A stretch of DNA of 38,654 bases. It comes from Candidatus Methanomethylophilaceae archaeon. Lineage in GTDB: Archaea > Thermoplasmatota > Thermoplasmata > Methanomassiliicoccales > Methanomethylophilaceae. The translations under genes and the position numbers were made by a program. Where the stretch lies: NCBI GenBank assembly GCA_017935945.1, contig JAGBGN010000107.1, positions 1 to 38,654 on the forward strand, given 5' to 3'. Below, piece by piece: positions 25,312-33,325 of this stretch. Each line of letters opens with the position of its first letter. Positions within the stretch are counted from its first letter, which is position 1. The notes below the pieces were generated by a model that did no database searches, was not told where the DNA came from, and was given only the letters and a program-made list of their open reading frames with translations.

Positions 25312-25530
25312 TCAGGCCTTCATGATCTTCATCCATCCGCCGGATTCGTAGATCGCAAGCTTCCTGATCTCCAGAATCTCCTCGAACTCCTCCCAAGTGA
25401 TTACATCAAGCCTGTTGTTCTTCCCCTTGGTAAACTGAACACCCTCTGTGCCCTTCACCTTTCCAGGCTTGAGTCCCTTGTTCTTAGCGATCTCACGTGC
25501 CTTTGCCAGATCGATACGTTCCATTGCCAT
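25312..25530 (-). CDS. Small conserved hypothetical protein (72 aa)
   Basis: The 72-residue soluble protein is mostly charged, with MERIDLAKAREIAKNKGLKPGKVKG at the N-terminus, then EGVQFTKGKNNRLDVITWEEFEEIL and the end YESGGWMKIMKA. I recall similar short archaeal proteins of unknown function but cannot name a family. It is a real gene by its strong SD (GGAGG, 7 nt before the ATG at 25530), its length-consistent codon use and an AT-rich promoter with TATATAAA at 25562-25575. A T run on the minus strand follows the stop after about 35 nt and could terminate it. A DNA- or RNA-binding role is possible from its size and charge, but nothing shows it. Confidence 0.75.
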   Translation of the reverse strand: MAMERIDLAKAREIAKNKGLKPGKVKGTEGVQFTKGKNNRLDVITWEEFEEILEIRKLAIYESGGWMKIMKA

Positions 25531-25763
25531 AATGTGTCCTCCAGGCTAAATTTTGAACCATTTATATAGTATATAAAATATTTGATAAAAATATTCAAAA
25601 ATCCAACAATTTGAGTAATAATCCATTTTAGAGCCACATTACAGGAGATTTCTTCATTTCCATCTACCGACCCCGTCATACAACAGGATATATGGCGAAA
25701 TCATCACTCTGGTCAACAATCTACCCCGAAACCAATATAAACATGCCTACACACTCAACACCG
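25531..25763. promoter_or_regulatory. AT-rich divergent promoter region
   Basis: On the minus strand, CTATATAAATGG (around 25559-25571) should drive the 72-residue gene. On the plus strand, AATATAAA (25734-25741) is centred 26 nt before the ATG at 25764 of the phosphohexomutase-like gene, whose mRNA is then leaderless. The stretch 25560-25625 is unusually AT-rich and contains AATATT repeats (25587-25606); no gene is supported in it. Confidence 0.55.
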
Positions 25764-27122
25764 ATGGCGCAACCCGATAAGCTTCTGCTCAGGTCATCAC
25801 CGACAGAGGACACCTCCCCTGAAATGGGACTGCTGCTCGGCCATGCATTGGCTATGGACTATCATACTGTCGTTATAGCTACAGATATGATGAAGAGCAG
25901 CACGATGATGAAGGAGGCCCTTGTTTCGAGTCTTCTCGCCTCCGGAGTGGATGTAGTGGACATCGGTTGCACCTCGGCACCGGTCGCAGGCATGTCTGCA
26001 CGTCTTGGGGACTGTTGCGTCTACATATCCGAATACAGGGAATATGGCCTCATCAGCGGATACCTGCTACTGAATCCCGATGGTGGATTGTTCAGAAAGG
26101 ATCAGATAAGACATCTGGACAAGGTTTTCACCGATTCCAAACCGATGCCGGACTGCAAGAACATCGGATCGATCCGTAAGATCAACACCGCGGTGGAGGA
26201 GTACAATGTGAAATTGCGCTCCACACTTGTCGAGAGGACAGCCAGTCCCATAATCGTTGATTGCAACTGCGGAACCTCAGCGGAATCCGCCCCGCAGATA
26301 CTGAATGCCCTAGGTGCGGATGTCCTCTCCATCAATGCACAGAGGGACCTCAACTACAGGTCACGCTCCCCATCCCCCGACAGCGACCTCCATGATCTCA
26401 AGACCCTTTTGGAGGGTGAGAACGGATACATCGGTGTTTCCATCAACCTCATCGGAACACTCATGACCGTCCTTGACGAGAAGGGACGCGTGATTACACC
26501 GGAGCAGGTACTGGCACTTATCATCGCCTACTTGAAACCACAACATGTTGTCGTCCCCAATGATGTGACGTCCCTCATCGACGATGTGTTCTATGGTAGG
26601 ATAGATCTGGGCATGGATACTCCGTTCCAACGCGAGGAGGGTTCTGAATCCTCCATCATAAAAGTTGCACCGGATGCGGGAATGGTGTGTGAGGCCATCT
26701 CCGAGAACAATGCAGACTTGGGATACTTCAACGGCGGGTACATGTTCAACAACATCAGCGTCATGGCCGATGCGATACAGGCCACGGCCATACTCGCACA
26801 GCTATCCGGAAACAACAGCATCAACAGGTTGCTGGACAGCATCCCCACCTACCATTCCGATAGGAAGAGGCTTCGCTACCAGTGCACCCCTGAACAGTTC
26901 TCACGTATGATGGAGGAGAACCTGCCCGTCCTGAGATGCGATAACGTGTCACGTGACTATGGATGGAGGTTCGATTTCGATGAGGGGTGGACGCTCATAC
27001 GCTTCGCCAAGGATTCAGACGATGAGATCGAGATCGTGTCCGAGTCCACCGACAGGGCATTCCTGATCGGACTGATGGAGGTCGCCAGCGACCTCGTCGA
27101 GAGCTGCCTCATGGGTCAGTAA
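25764..27122 (+). CDS. Phosphohexomutase-fold protein with all four active-site loops degenerate
   Basis: The 452-residue protein follows archaeal phosphomannomutase/phosphoglucosamine mutase along its length: domain I helix ALVSSLLASGVDVVDIG (52-68), LLNPDGGLFRKDQI, domain II NALGADVLSIN, domain III VLDEKGRVITPEQVLALI, and domain IV DEGWTLIRF. Each catalytic loop is altered. The phosphoserine loop (TASHNP in active enzymes) reads ISEYREYG (88-95). The metal loop (DGDxDR) reads INLIGTL (227-233). The sugar loop (GGEESG) reads GYFNGGYM (320-327). The phosphate loop (RxSGTEP) reads RFAKDSDD (413-420). It cannot be a normal mutase; a sugar-phosphate sensor or structural role is possible. I start at 25764 (leaderless TATA at 25734-25741), although the frame is open from 25692. 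Confidence 0.7.
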   Translation: MAQPDKLLLRSSPTEDTSPEMGLLLGHALAMDYHTVVIATDMMKSSTMMKEALVSSLLASGVDVVDIGCTSAPVAGMSARLGDCCVYISEYREYGLISGYLLLNPDGGLFRKDQIRHLDKVFTDSKPMPDCKNIGSIRKINTAVEEYNVKLRSTLVERTASPIIVDCNCGTSAESAPQILNALGADVLSINAQRDLNYRSRSPSPDSDLHDLKTLLEGENGYIGVSINLIGTLMTVLDEKGRVITPEQVLALIIAYLKPQHVVVPNDVTSLIDDVFYGRIDLGMDTPFQREEGSESSIIKVAPDAGMVCEAISENNADLGYFNGGYMFNNISVMADAIQATAILAQLSGNNSINRLLDSIPTYHSDRKRLRYQCTPEQFSRMMEENLPVLRCDNVSRDYGWRFDFDEGWTLIRFAKDSDDEIEIVSESTDRAFLIGLMEVASDLVESCLMGQ

Positions 27123-27490
27123 ATGATCTCGAGATCCATTTGCTCACCACGGGAGTTATATGCCCTCCAACTGGAACGGTCGTAGGGCTGACAGGTTATG
27201 AAATGCACACCGCCCATGTTGCTGAAGAAGTCCAGATCCGCATCGGAAGGTTCGTTCGAATAACCCGGATGGGAATGAGCGGTTCCCGCGATACTGTAAT
27301 CCACCGGTGCCATCCACTGATTCAGGAAGCTGTGACTGTCCCCGTACACGGTTCCTGGAAGCAGGACCATCTCCGACACTATGCCATCGATCTCGCGTGT
27401 CATGCATAGGAACTCGTCGGGATACGTCGAACGTGCAGCCTCGTTGAACCCATCGATGAAATCGATGTCCACTCCCACGATACGGTTCAT
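27116..27490 (-). CDS. JAB/MPN (JAMM) metalloprotease
   Basis: The 124-residue protein has the complete JAMM zinc site: E26 (YPDEFLC), H72-x-H74-P (AHSHPG), S82 and D85 with the standard spacing. Archaeal single-domain JAMM proteins such as HvJAMM1 remove ubiquitin-like SAMP modifiers; others act on small molecules. Its 3' end overlaps the convergent phosphohexomutase-like gene by 7 bp. The start ATG at 27490 overlaps the stop of the phosphatase/NAD kinase fusion (ATGA at 27487-27490), so its translation is coupled to that enzyme. No ubiquitin-like or E1-like gene is in the window. Confidence 0.9.
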   Translation of the reverse strand: MNRIVGVDIDFIDGFNEAARSTYPDEFLCMTREIDGIVSEMVLLPGTVYGDSHSFLNQWMAPVDYSIAGTAHSHPGYSNEPSDADLDFFSNMGGVHFITCQPYDRSSWRAYNSRGEQMDLEIIY

Positions 27491-29094
27491 AGGTCGTTCA
27501 CCAGTTTCTCACGGACCCTGGAGTAGAAATCGGTCTTGAAGCGGATGAAACGTGCCTTCTTCTCAGACAACATGAAATCCACCTTGGTGCCTCCTGCGAT
27601 CTCGTACTCACCCTGACCGTCCAGGACCAATAGGCATCCCTTGTCCATCACGTTCTCCACGGTGACCTTGGATGTCGATGGGACTATGAACGGACGGGAA
27701 CTGAACTTGTACGCTGCCATGGGAACCACGATGAGTGCCTCCACATTCGGATCCATGTACGGTGCACCAAGGCTCATGGCATAACAGGTGGAACCTGTGG
27801 GGGTGGATACGATTATCCCGTCGGCACGGAGCTCGCATGCCAGGACATCATCCACATAGACCTTGTAATGGCGTATCTTGGCCACGGAATCCGTGTGCAC
27901 CACAACCTCATTGACTGAATCCGGGAGATACTCGTTGTCGTACCACGAACTCAGCTTGAACCTGTTCTCGACTATGTAGTCCTCCCTCAGCAGACGCTCG
28001 ATACCGCTCTGGATATCGTCATGGTCTATCTCCGCGAGGAATCCCACACTCCCACCATTGACACCTATGACCATGGCATCCGTGTGCTGCAGTGCACGGA
28101 GGAGTGTACCGTCTCCGCCTATGACTATGACCGTGTCCACGTCCATGGATTCTATGGGGGTGCCGGGGATGCCCATCATATCCGCTATGGCCTTGTCGAC
28201 GAAGTAGGTATGGTCCCCCAATGCATCCATCACCTGCCTCGTGTATTCGATCGCCTTGGAGATCGATGTGTTGGTGTAGATGCCGTACCTGTGTTCTGAC
28301 CTTGTGTACTTGCGCCTGACGATGAAATCGAAGACACGGACATCGTTGAATGCCAGGAAATTGGAACGGTGGTTGAGATCGAAGGGCATGTCGAGGGGCT
28401 CCCCCTGCAGATCGTAGACCTCCCCACCGGCCTCCCTGAGGATGAGGGTGCTTGCGGCTATGTCCACGACCCTGACCGAACGGGTGTAATTCTCCGATTT
28501 CATAAAGAACGCATCTGCCTCGCCCTCGGCGATGATCGCCATCTCCAGGGAAGCACATCCCAGGGAACGTGAGGATTTGACAGATTTGGCCAACTCGAAC
28601 GCATCGGCATGTGCACTGTTCCCCATGTAGATCATGACGAACAGATCGTCCATGTTCGGCTCGCGCACATGTATCGGACATCCGTTCTTGAACGCCCCCT
28701 TTCCGGATTCGGCCCACATGACGTCCCCTGTCACGGGATTGCGCAGATATGCCAACCTCATGTCGGAAAGGGAGGATGTACCGACTGCCAGGGATACCGT
28801 GTGGTAGGGGATCCCCGCGATGGCATTGGAGGTTCCATCGATCGGATCCATCACCAACGTCTCATCGGCACCGTTGTCTATGAATCCGACCTCCTCACTG
28901 AGGATGTTCAGCGGGATCTGCTCACGGTTGATGTACATGAGTGCGGCATTCTCCGCCACCTTGTCTATCTGGGAGGTCGGGGAACCATCGGCACCCATGC
29001 ACACCTTCTCACCCTTGCACTTGGAATTGGGTATCTTGCATATCGCATCCTGGACTGCATCCGCGATGGCCGAGAGTGTCTCGATGGTAATCAT
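27487..29094 (-). CDS. Inositol-monophosphatase-type / NAD kinase fusion (bifunctional NADP phosphatase/NAD kinase)
   Basis: The 535-residue protein is a fusion. Residues 1-265 form an IMPase/FBPase-type phosphatase with SEEVG (66-70), DPIDGTSN (83-90) and VVDIAASTLILREAGG (209-224; Val where IMPase has Trp). Residues 266-535 form an NAD kinase with GGDGT (326-330), a VNEVV segment near 395 and STPTGSTCYAMSLGAPY. The same fusion in Methanocaldococcus (MJ0917) has been reported to have both NADP phosphatase and NAD kinase activity, so the protein probably sets the NAD/NADP ratio. The start ATG at 29094 follows GAGGGGG. The JAMM gene is coupled downstream. Confidence 0.93.
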   Translation of the reverse strand: MITIETLSAIADAVQDAICKIPNSKCKGEKVCMGADGSPTSQIDKVAENAALMYINREQIPLNILSEEVGFIDNGADETLVMDPIDGTSNAIAGIPYHTVSLAVGTSSLSDMRLAYLRNPVTGDVMWAESGKGAFKNGCPIHVREPNMDDLFVMIYMGNSAHADAFELAKSVKSSRSLGCASLEMAIIAEGEADAFFMKSENYTRSVRVVDIAASTLILREAGGEVYDLQGEPLDMPFDLNHRSNFLAFNDVRVFDFIVRRKYTRSEHRYGIYTNTSISKAIEYTRQVMDALGDHTYFVDKAIADMMGIPGTPIESMDVDTVIVIGGDGTLLRALQHTDAMVIGVNGGSVGFLAEIDHDDIQSGIERLLREDYIVENRFKLSSWYDNEYLPDSVNEVVVHTDSVAKIRHYKVYVDDVLACELRADGIIVSTPTGSTCYAMSLGAPYMDPNVEALIVVPMAAYKFSSRPFIVPSTSKVTVENVMDKGCLLVLDGQGEYEIAGGTKVDFMLSEKKARFIRFKTDFYSRVREKLVNDL

Positions 29095-29149
29095 GCCCCC
29101 TCAATCACCATGGTTGTATTTTGGTTATGCTACAGATGACCCGATGATA

Positions 29150-29158
29150 GGATATACC
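29150..29158 (+). promoter_or_regulatory. TATA box of the fibrillarin gene
   Basis: GGATATACC is centred about 25 nt before the fibrillarin ATG, and no SD is present, so the transcript is probably leaderless. It lies in the 84-nt divergent gap with the phosphatase/NAD kinase gene. Confidence 0.5.
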
Positions 29159-29178
29159 ATCCACACCATGGCCGTAGC

Positions 29179-29838
29179 ATGGAACCGCTTGCCTTCACCT
29201 CCGACACCGTGTTCACCGAACGCAACAGACTGTACACCGTATCGATGGAACGTGGAAAGAGGGTCTATGGGGAGCGTCTCATCAATGTTGCCGGTACGGA
29301 GTACCGCGAATGGGAACCACGCCGCAGCAAGATGTCCGCGTACATGACCGTCGGAGGCAGATGCTTCCCGATGAAGAACGACAGCCGCGTCCTCTACCTG
29401 GGTGCGTCCAGCGGAACCACACCCTCCCATGTGTCGGACATATGCTCCGAAGGGATGGTGTACTGCGTCGAATTCGCCACCCGCATGTTCAGGGAACTAG
29501 TTGGCAACTGCGAAGGCAGGCCCAACATGGTCCCCATCCTGGGGGATGCAACTAAACCGGACGAGTACAAGGTGTTCGTCGACAGGGTCGACGTCGTGTA
29601 CCAGGATGTGGCTCAGAAGAGGCAGGCCGAGATACTCTGCGACAACATGGATGCGTTCGAGGCCGACAAGGGCATGGTTGCCATCAAGGCCAGATCGGAG
29701 GATGTTACCGCATCACCCGAATCGGTGTTCAAGAACGCAGAGAAGGTGTTCATCGACCGCGGGTTCGATGTGGTGGACACCATGCCCCTCGACCCGTATG
29801 AGAAGGCCCATGCCATGATCGTGGTGGAGAGGTCATGA
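29179..29838 (+). CDS. flpA: Fibrillarin-like rRNA/tRNA 2'-O-methyltransferase
   Basis: The 219-residue protein has the fibrillarin SAM-binding core LYLGASSGTTPSHVSDI (about 73-89), followed by VYCVEFATRMFREL and VDVVYQDVAQKRQAEIL. Within the C/D box sRNP it transfers methyl groups to the 2'-OH chosen by a guide RNA, with Nop5 and L7Ae. In many archaea nop5 is directly upstream; here it is absent, and a Nudix gene is coupled downstream by ATGA instead. Confidence 0.95.
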   Translation: MEPLAFTSDTVFTERNRLYTVSMERGKRVYGERLINVAGTEYREWEPRRSKMSAYMTVGGRCFPMKNDSRVLYLGASSGTTPSHVSDICSEGMVYCVEFATRMFRELVGNCEGRPNMVPILGDATKPDEYKVFVDRVDVVYQDVAQKRQAEILCDNMDAFEADKGMVAIKARSEDVTASPESVFKNAEKVFIDRGFDVVDTMPLDPYEKAHAMIVVERS

Positions 29839-30194
29839 GGACCGCGTATGCCGTTGCTTTCGATGGCGACAGGTTCCTGATGGTCTGGCACCCCCGCAGG
29901 ATGGGTTGGGAGATGCCCGGCGGACATGTCGAAGACGGAGAGACTATCGAGGAGGCCGTGGAAAGGGAGTTTCTGGAGGAAGCCGGATTCGAGATAGAGA
30001 TCCTCGGGACCAGAGACATCGGATACTGCCATGTATGCGCCGCAACACTGGGCAAGAAGGTATCAGATGGACAGGAGATGGATTGGCGCATGTTCTCCGA
30101 GATCCCCGACAAACTGTCCTTCGACCGTTCTGAATACGAGGACACGGTCCCTTGGGCGAAGGGAGTCATCGATGCCCGTTCGAGCACCCAATAA
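29835..30194 (+). CDS. Nudix hydrolase
   Basis: The 119-residue protein has a complete Nudix box: G30, E36, then REFLEEAGF (44-52), matching G-x5-E-x7-REUxEExGU. Nudix enzymes cleave nucleoside diphosphates linked to another group; the short length and WHPRRMGWEMPGGH context resemble MutT/NUDT1-type proteins, but the substrate cannot be assigned. It overlaps fibrillarin by ATGA. The start gives a nearly minimal fold with only a short first strand, as in other 120-residue family members. Confidence 0.88.
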   Translation: MRTAYAVAFDGDRFLMVWHPRRMGWEMPGGHVEDGETIEEAVEREFLEEAGFEIEILGTRDIGYCHVCAATLGKKVSDGQEMDWRMFSEIPDKLSFDRSEYEDTVPWAKGVIDARSSTQ

Positions 30195-30225
30195 TAAATA
30201 CTCCAAGGTCAGGTTTTTATACTCC

Positions 30226-30234
30226 CTATATAAT
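30226..30234 (+). promoter_or_regulatory. TATA box of the S15-recJ operon
   Basis: CTATATAAT lies about 50 nt before the S15 ATG and predicts a leader of about 25 nt containing the SD GGAGGA (30268-30273). A second AT-rich element, TTTTTATAC, lies just upstream (about 30214-30222). Confidence 0.55.
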
Positions 30235-30280
30235 CGCGACCCCAGCCTCGCCGCCTAGATATGATTCGGAGGATCAGACT

Positions 30281-30736
30281 ATGGCAAGAATGCACACAAG
30301 AAGAAAGGGTATATCCTGTTCAAAACGCCCCATGATTTCCGAGAATCCTGCATGGGTTCCTCTCAACGCCACCGAGATTGAGGACATTGTAGTGAAACTC
30401 GCGAAGGACGGAGTTATCTCCGCCAAGATCGGACTCATCCTGAGGGACCAGTACGGTGTCCCCAACGTTAAGCTCGCAACTGGCAAGACCGTCACCCAGA
30501 TCATGGACGAGAAAGGTGTCGCACCCTCGCTTCCCGAGGACCTTTCCAACCTCATGAGGCGCGCAATCTCTCTGAACGTCCACCTCAGGGACAACAAGGG
30601 AGATGTCTCCAACAAGAGGGGTCTCAACATGATCGAGGCAAAGATCAGGAGGCTCGAGCGCTACTACAAGAGGAACGGTATCCTTCCCGCAGACTGGAAG
30701 TATTCTCTCAGCAAAGCGGAGCTCATGCTTAAGTGA
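30281..30736 (+). CDS. rps15: 30S ribosomal protein S15 (archaeal S13/S15e type)
   Basis: The 151-residue protein opens MARMHTRRKGISCSKRP, typical of archaeal/eukaryotic S15, and has the core SAKIGLILRDQYGVPNVK plus the uS15 segment LNVHLRDNKGDVSNKRGLNMIEAKIRRLERYYKR. It is a primary 16S rRNA-binding protein. The start ATG at 30281 follows GGAGGA. Gene order S15 then DHH/RecJ is conserved in archaea. The TGA stop lies in the SD-like GTGAG before recJ. Confidence 0.97.
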   Translation: MARMHTRRKGISCSKRPMISENPAWVPLNATEIEDIVVKLAKDGVISAKIGLILRDQYGVPNVKLATGKTVTQIMDEKGVAPSLPEDLSNLMRRAISLNVHLRDNKGDVSNKRGLNMIEAKIRRLERYYKRNGILPADWKYSLSKAELMLK

Positions 30737-30741
30737 GCACT

Positions 30742-32085
30742 ATGGAGACCACGGTCCCTACAAAACTCCTTACCACTTTATCACAAGCTGCGGACATCGT
30801 CCGCAGCCATGATTTCATACAGGTGTTCTCACACTACGATGCAGACGGCGTCTCGTCTGCCGCCATCATAGCCAATGCCCTTCTCCGTGCAGGCAAAGAG
30901 TTCCGCGTGACCCTTTTCACCACGCTGAACGATTTCAACATGGGCATAATCTCCAGGACGAAAGCGGATTGCATGATCATATCCGACCTGGGAGCGTCGT
31001 ACATAGACCAGCTCGATGAACTCGACAGCGAGATCGTCGTCCTGGACCACCACACCGTGATATCGGAGGCTAAGAAGGTATGCTATGCCAACCCCCACCT
31101 CTACGGGATCGATGGTATGACATCCGGATGCGGAGCCACGATGTCCCTCCTCTTCGCGATAACACTCGATGAGGACAATTGGGACCTGGTTCAGCTGGCC
31201 TTCGCCGGTATCGCAGGTGACAGGCAGCACATCAACGGACTGTCCGGCCTGAACACATATCTGCTGGATCAGGGTGTGGAAAGGGGATTCATCGAAGAGG
31301 TGCCGGGATCGCTGATCCCCGCAGGTGACCTCATGACCGAGCTGTTCCTCGTCACCGACCCGTACATAAGGGGGATCAGCGGAAATGCCGAAGGTGTGTC
31401 GAAGATTCTCGAAGATGCCGGCATAAAGCATGGGAAATCATTTATGGACCTCACCGAGGAGGAGAAGAGGAAGCTGTCCTCACTGATAGCTGTCAAACTA
31501 ACCGAGCAGGGAGTCCAGTTGTCATCCATGAACGAGGTTGCCCGTGACAGGTACTTCCTCAAAGGCATGAACATGGATGCGGAGGTACTCTCATCCATAT
31601 TGAACGGATGCGGTCGCTCCGGCGTAGGCGGTATGGGAATCGCTGCGGGAATGGGTGACAAACGTGCGATGGAACTCGGTGCCGAACTCACCCGCGAATC
31701 CGCAAGACTGGTCGTGGAGAACATGGTCGCCCTGGACGAGAAAGGACTGAACCAGAGGAAGTACTTCCAGTGGTTCGACAGCACCGATTCCGGTTTCACA
31801 GGGATGCTGTGCGGTATTGCGATGCAGTCCATAGGGGATTCGGACAAACCAACAATCGGACTCAACCAATCCAACGATCCCGTGAACATCTCATCCAGAG
31901 GCATGTGGGGTCAGTTGGAGAAGGGAATAGACCTGTCGGTCGCCATGAGGGAAGCTTGCGCAGCAGTGGGCGGCAGTGGCGGAGGACACAGGATAGCGTC
32001 CGGCGGTTCGGTACCTGCTGACAAGGTGGAGGAGTTCCTCGATATCCTGGATGGAATATTCGAAAGACAACTCACCTCCATGTGA
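30742..32085 (+). CDS. DHH-family RecJ-type single-strand nuclease (archaeal GAN/RecJ-like)
   Basis: The 447-residue protein has DHH motifs HYDADGVSSAA (about 31-41), ISDLG, LDHHTV and GDRQH, then a DHHA1 domain ending GGSGGGHRIASGG near the C-terminus. These give a two-metal phosphodiesterase centre. Archaeal homologues include GAN, a CMG-associated nuclease, and RecJ-like exonucleases for DNA or RNA. I chose the ATG at 30742; a GTG at 30733 overlaps the S15 stop and more likely belongs to the SD. The 3' end overlaps convergent kae1 by 14 bp. Confidence 0.92.
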   Translation: METTVPTKLLTTLSQAADIVRSHDFIQVFSHYDADGVSSAAIIANALLRAGKEFRVTLFTTLNDFNMGIISRTKADCMIISDLGASYIDQLDELDSEIVVLDHHTVISEAKKVCYANPHLYGIDGMTSGCGATMSLLFAITLDEDNWDLVQLAFAGIAGDRQHINGLSGLNTYLLDQGVERGFIEEVPGSLIPAGDLMTELFLVTDPYIRGISGNAEGVSKILEDAGIKHGKSFMDLTEEEKRKLSSLIAVKLTEQGVQLSSMNEVARDRYFLKGMNMDAEVLSSILNGCGRSGVGGMGIAAGMGDKRAMELGAELTRESARLVVENMVALDEKGLNQRKYFQWFDSTDSGFTGMLCGIAMQSIGDSDKPTIGLNQSNDPVNISSRGMWGQLEKGIDLSVAMREACAAVGGSGGGHRIASGGSVPADKVEEFLDILDGIFERQLTSM

Positions 32086-33052
32086 TGTCAACTTCATCTG
32101 TCCTGAATCTCTGTCTCACAGCAGTGTCGCGGACATCCATCCTCACTCCGGAATTGTACATCTCGTTGCCGAGCCATGCGATCATGGCACCGTTGTCCAT
32201 GCAGAACCTGCGGTCGGGGACATACATGGAACCTCCGCGGGCTTCTGCCATTTCGGCCACCATCTCGCGTAAACGCATGTTCTGGGCCACACCTCCGCCC
32301 AACAGGACCTCGGTCTTACCGATGTGCGCCATGGCCCTCTCGGTGACCTCTGTGAGCATTGAGAACGCCGTCTCCTGAACTGACAGCGCTATATCCTCCA
32401 GAGGCACACCCTTGCGTCTGAGTGCGACGGCTGCGGTCATGAGACCGGAGAACGCCATATCCATCCCCTTGACGGAATATGGTAGCTCGTAGAGCTTGCT
32501 ACCTTCTTTCGCCAGTTTCTCGAATGTGGGGCCAGCGTAGAAACCCATACCGAGTTCCCTGCCCAGTTTGTCCAGCATGTTACCGACGCCTATGTCCTGC
32601 GTCTCACCGAATATACGGTAGCGCCCCTCGGAATAAGCGATCACCTGGGTATTGCCCCCGGATGCATACAGGAGAACAGGGTCCCTGCAACCGGTCTGTA
32701 TACGACCGATCTCTATGTGCGCGATACAGTGATTCACACCGACTATCGGGATCCCGAGTCCGCACGACATCGCACGTGCGGCTGTGCCGGCGATGCGCAG
32801 GCACGGCCCCAATCCGGGACCCATGGAGAACGATACCAGGTCCAGATCCTTAACAGACAGATCCGCCGAGTCCAGCGCCTTCAGGATGATGTCTGATACC
32901 ACATCGGCATGATGGTTCGCTGCCTCGCGGGGATGCAGACCTCCTTCGGCCGGACGGAACATGTCCAGCTCGTTGGCCAGAACCGTCCCATCGGAATCCA
33001 CGATGCCTACTCCGAGCGTATGCGCGGTACCCTCTATCCCAAGTGTGATCAT
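32072..33052 (-). CDS. kae1: Kae1, tRNA threonylcarbamoyladenosine synthesis protein
   Basis: The 326-residue ASKHA-fold protein has metal-binding NHCIAHIEIG (His pair around 107 and 111), SGGNTQV and the C-terminal DNGAMIAWLGNEM. With Bud32, Cgi121 and Pcc1 (KEOPS) it transfers the threonylcarbamoyl group to A37 of ANN-decoding tRNAs. In many archaea kae1 is fused to the Bud32 kinase; here it ends at the normal Kae1 length, so bud32 must be elsewhere. The ATG at 33052 is used; TTTATCAT at 33075-33082 lies 26 nt upstream, so a leaderless mRNA is likely. Confidence 0.95.
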   Translation of the reverse strand: MITLGIEGTAHTLGVGIVDSDGTVLANELDMFRPAEGGLHPREAANHHADVVSDIILKALDSADLSVKDLDLVSFSMGPGLGPCLRIAGTAARAMSCGLGIPIVGVNHCIAHIEIGRIQTGCRDPVLLYASGGNTQVIAYSEGRYRIFGETQDIGVGNMLDKLGRELGMGFYAGPTFEKLAKEGSKLYELPYSVKGMDMAFSGLMTAAVALRRKGVPLEDIALSVQETAFSMLTEVTERAMAHIGKTEVLLGGGVAQNMRLREMVAEMAEARGGSMYVPDRRFCMDNGAMIAWLGNEMYNSGVRMDVRDTAVRQRFRTDEVDITWR

Positions 33053-33157
33053 CAACGTATAATCGCATAATCAGATGATAAACCCACCTATCCACAAATC
33101 CATCTTCGAATTTTAATTCGGAATAATCGTATTATTAACACACATTAATACAAAACC

Positions 33158-33165
33158 TATAAGTA
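33158..33165 (+). promoter_or_regulatory. TATA box of tRNA-Val
   Basis: CTATAAGT is centred about 29 nt before the tRNA 5' end. The AT-rich stretch 33110-33157 before it holds no gene. Confidence 0.5.
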
Positions 33166-33190
33166 TCAGAAGGATATCATAGGACATGTT

Positions 33191-33266
33191 GGGCCCGTGG
33201 TCTAGGGGTTATGACGTCGCCTTGACATGGCGGAGGTCGCCGGTTCAAATCCGGCCGGGCCCACCA
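33191..33266 (+). tRNA. tRNA-Val (anticodon GAC), CCA encoded
   Basis: The acceptor GGGCCCG pairs with CGGGCCC. The anticodon loop TTGACAT, in the stem TCGCC/GGCGG, gives GAC. The T arm is GCCGGTTCAAATCCGGC. The discriminator A at 33263 is followed by encoded CCA (33264-33266). There is no intron. A T-rich stretch follows and may end the transcript before the symporter gene. Confidence 0.97.
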
Positions 33267-33325
33267 TCTTTTGTCATTTCATTGTGTAGATGCTTATTTG
33301 TCGCATCTGCGCGGGATGTGATTAT

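Noticed and set aside
33288-33308. AGATGC/GCATCT inverted repeat in the leader of the first alanine symporter
   Set aside because: A 6-bp stem with a 9-nt loop is weak and does not include the SD, unlike the perfect repeat before copy 2.
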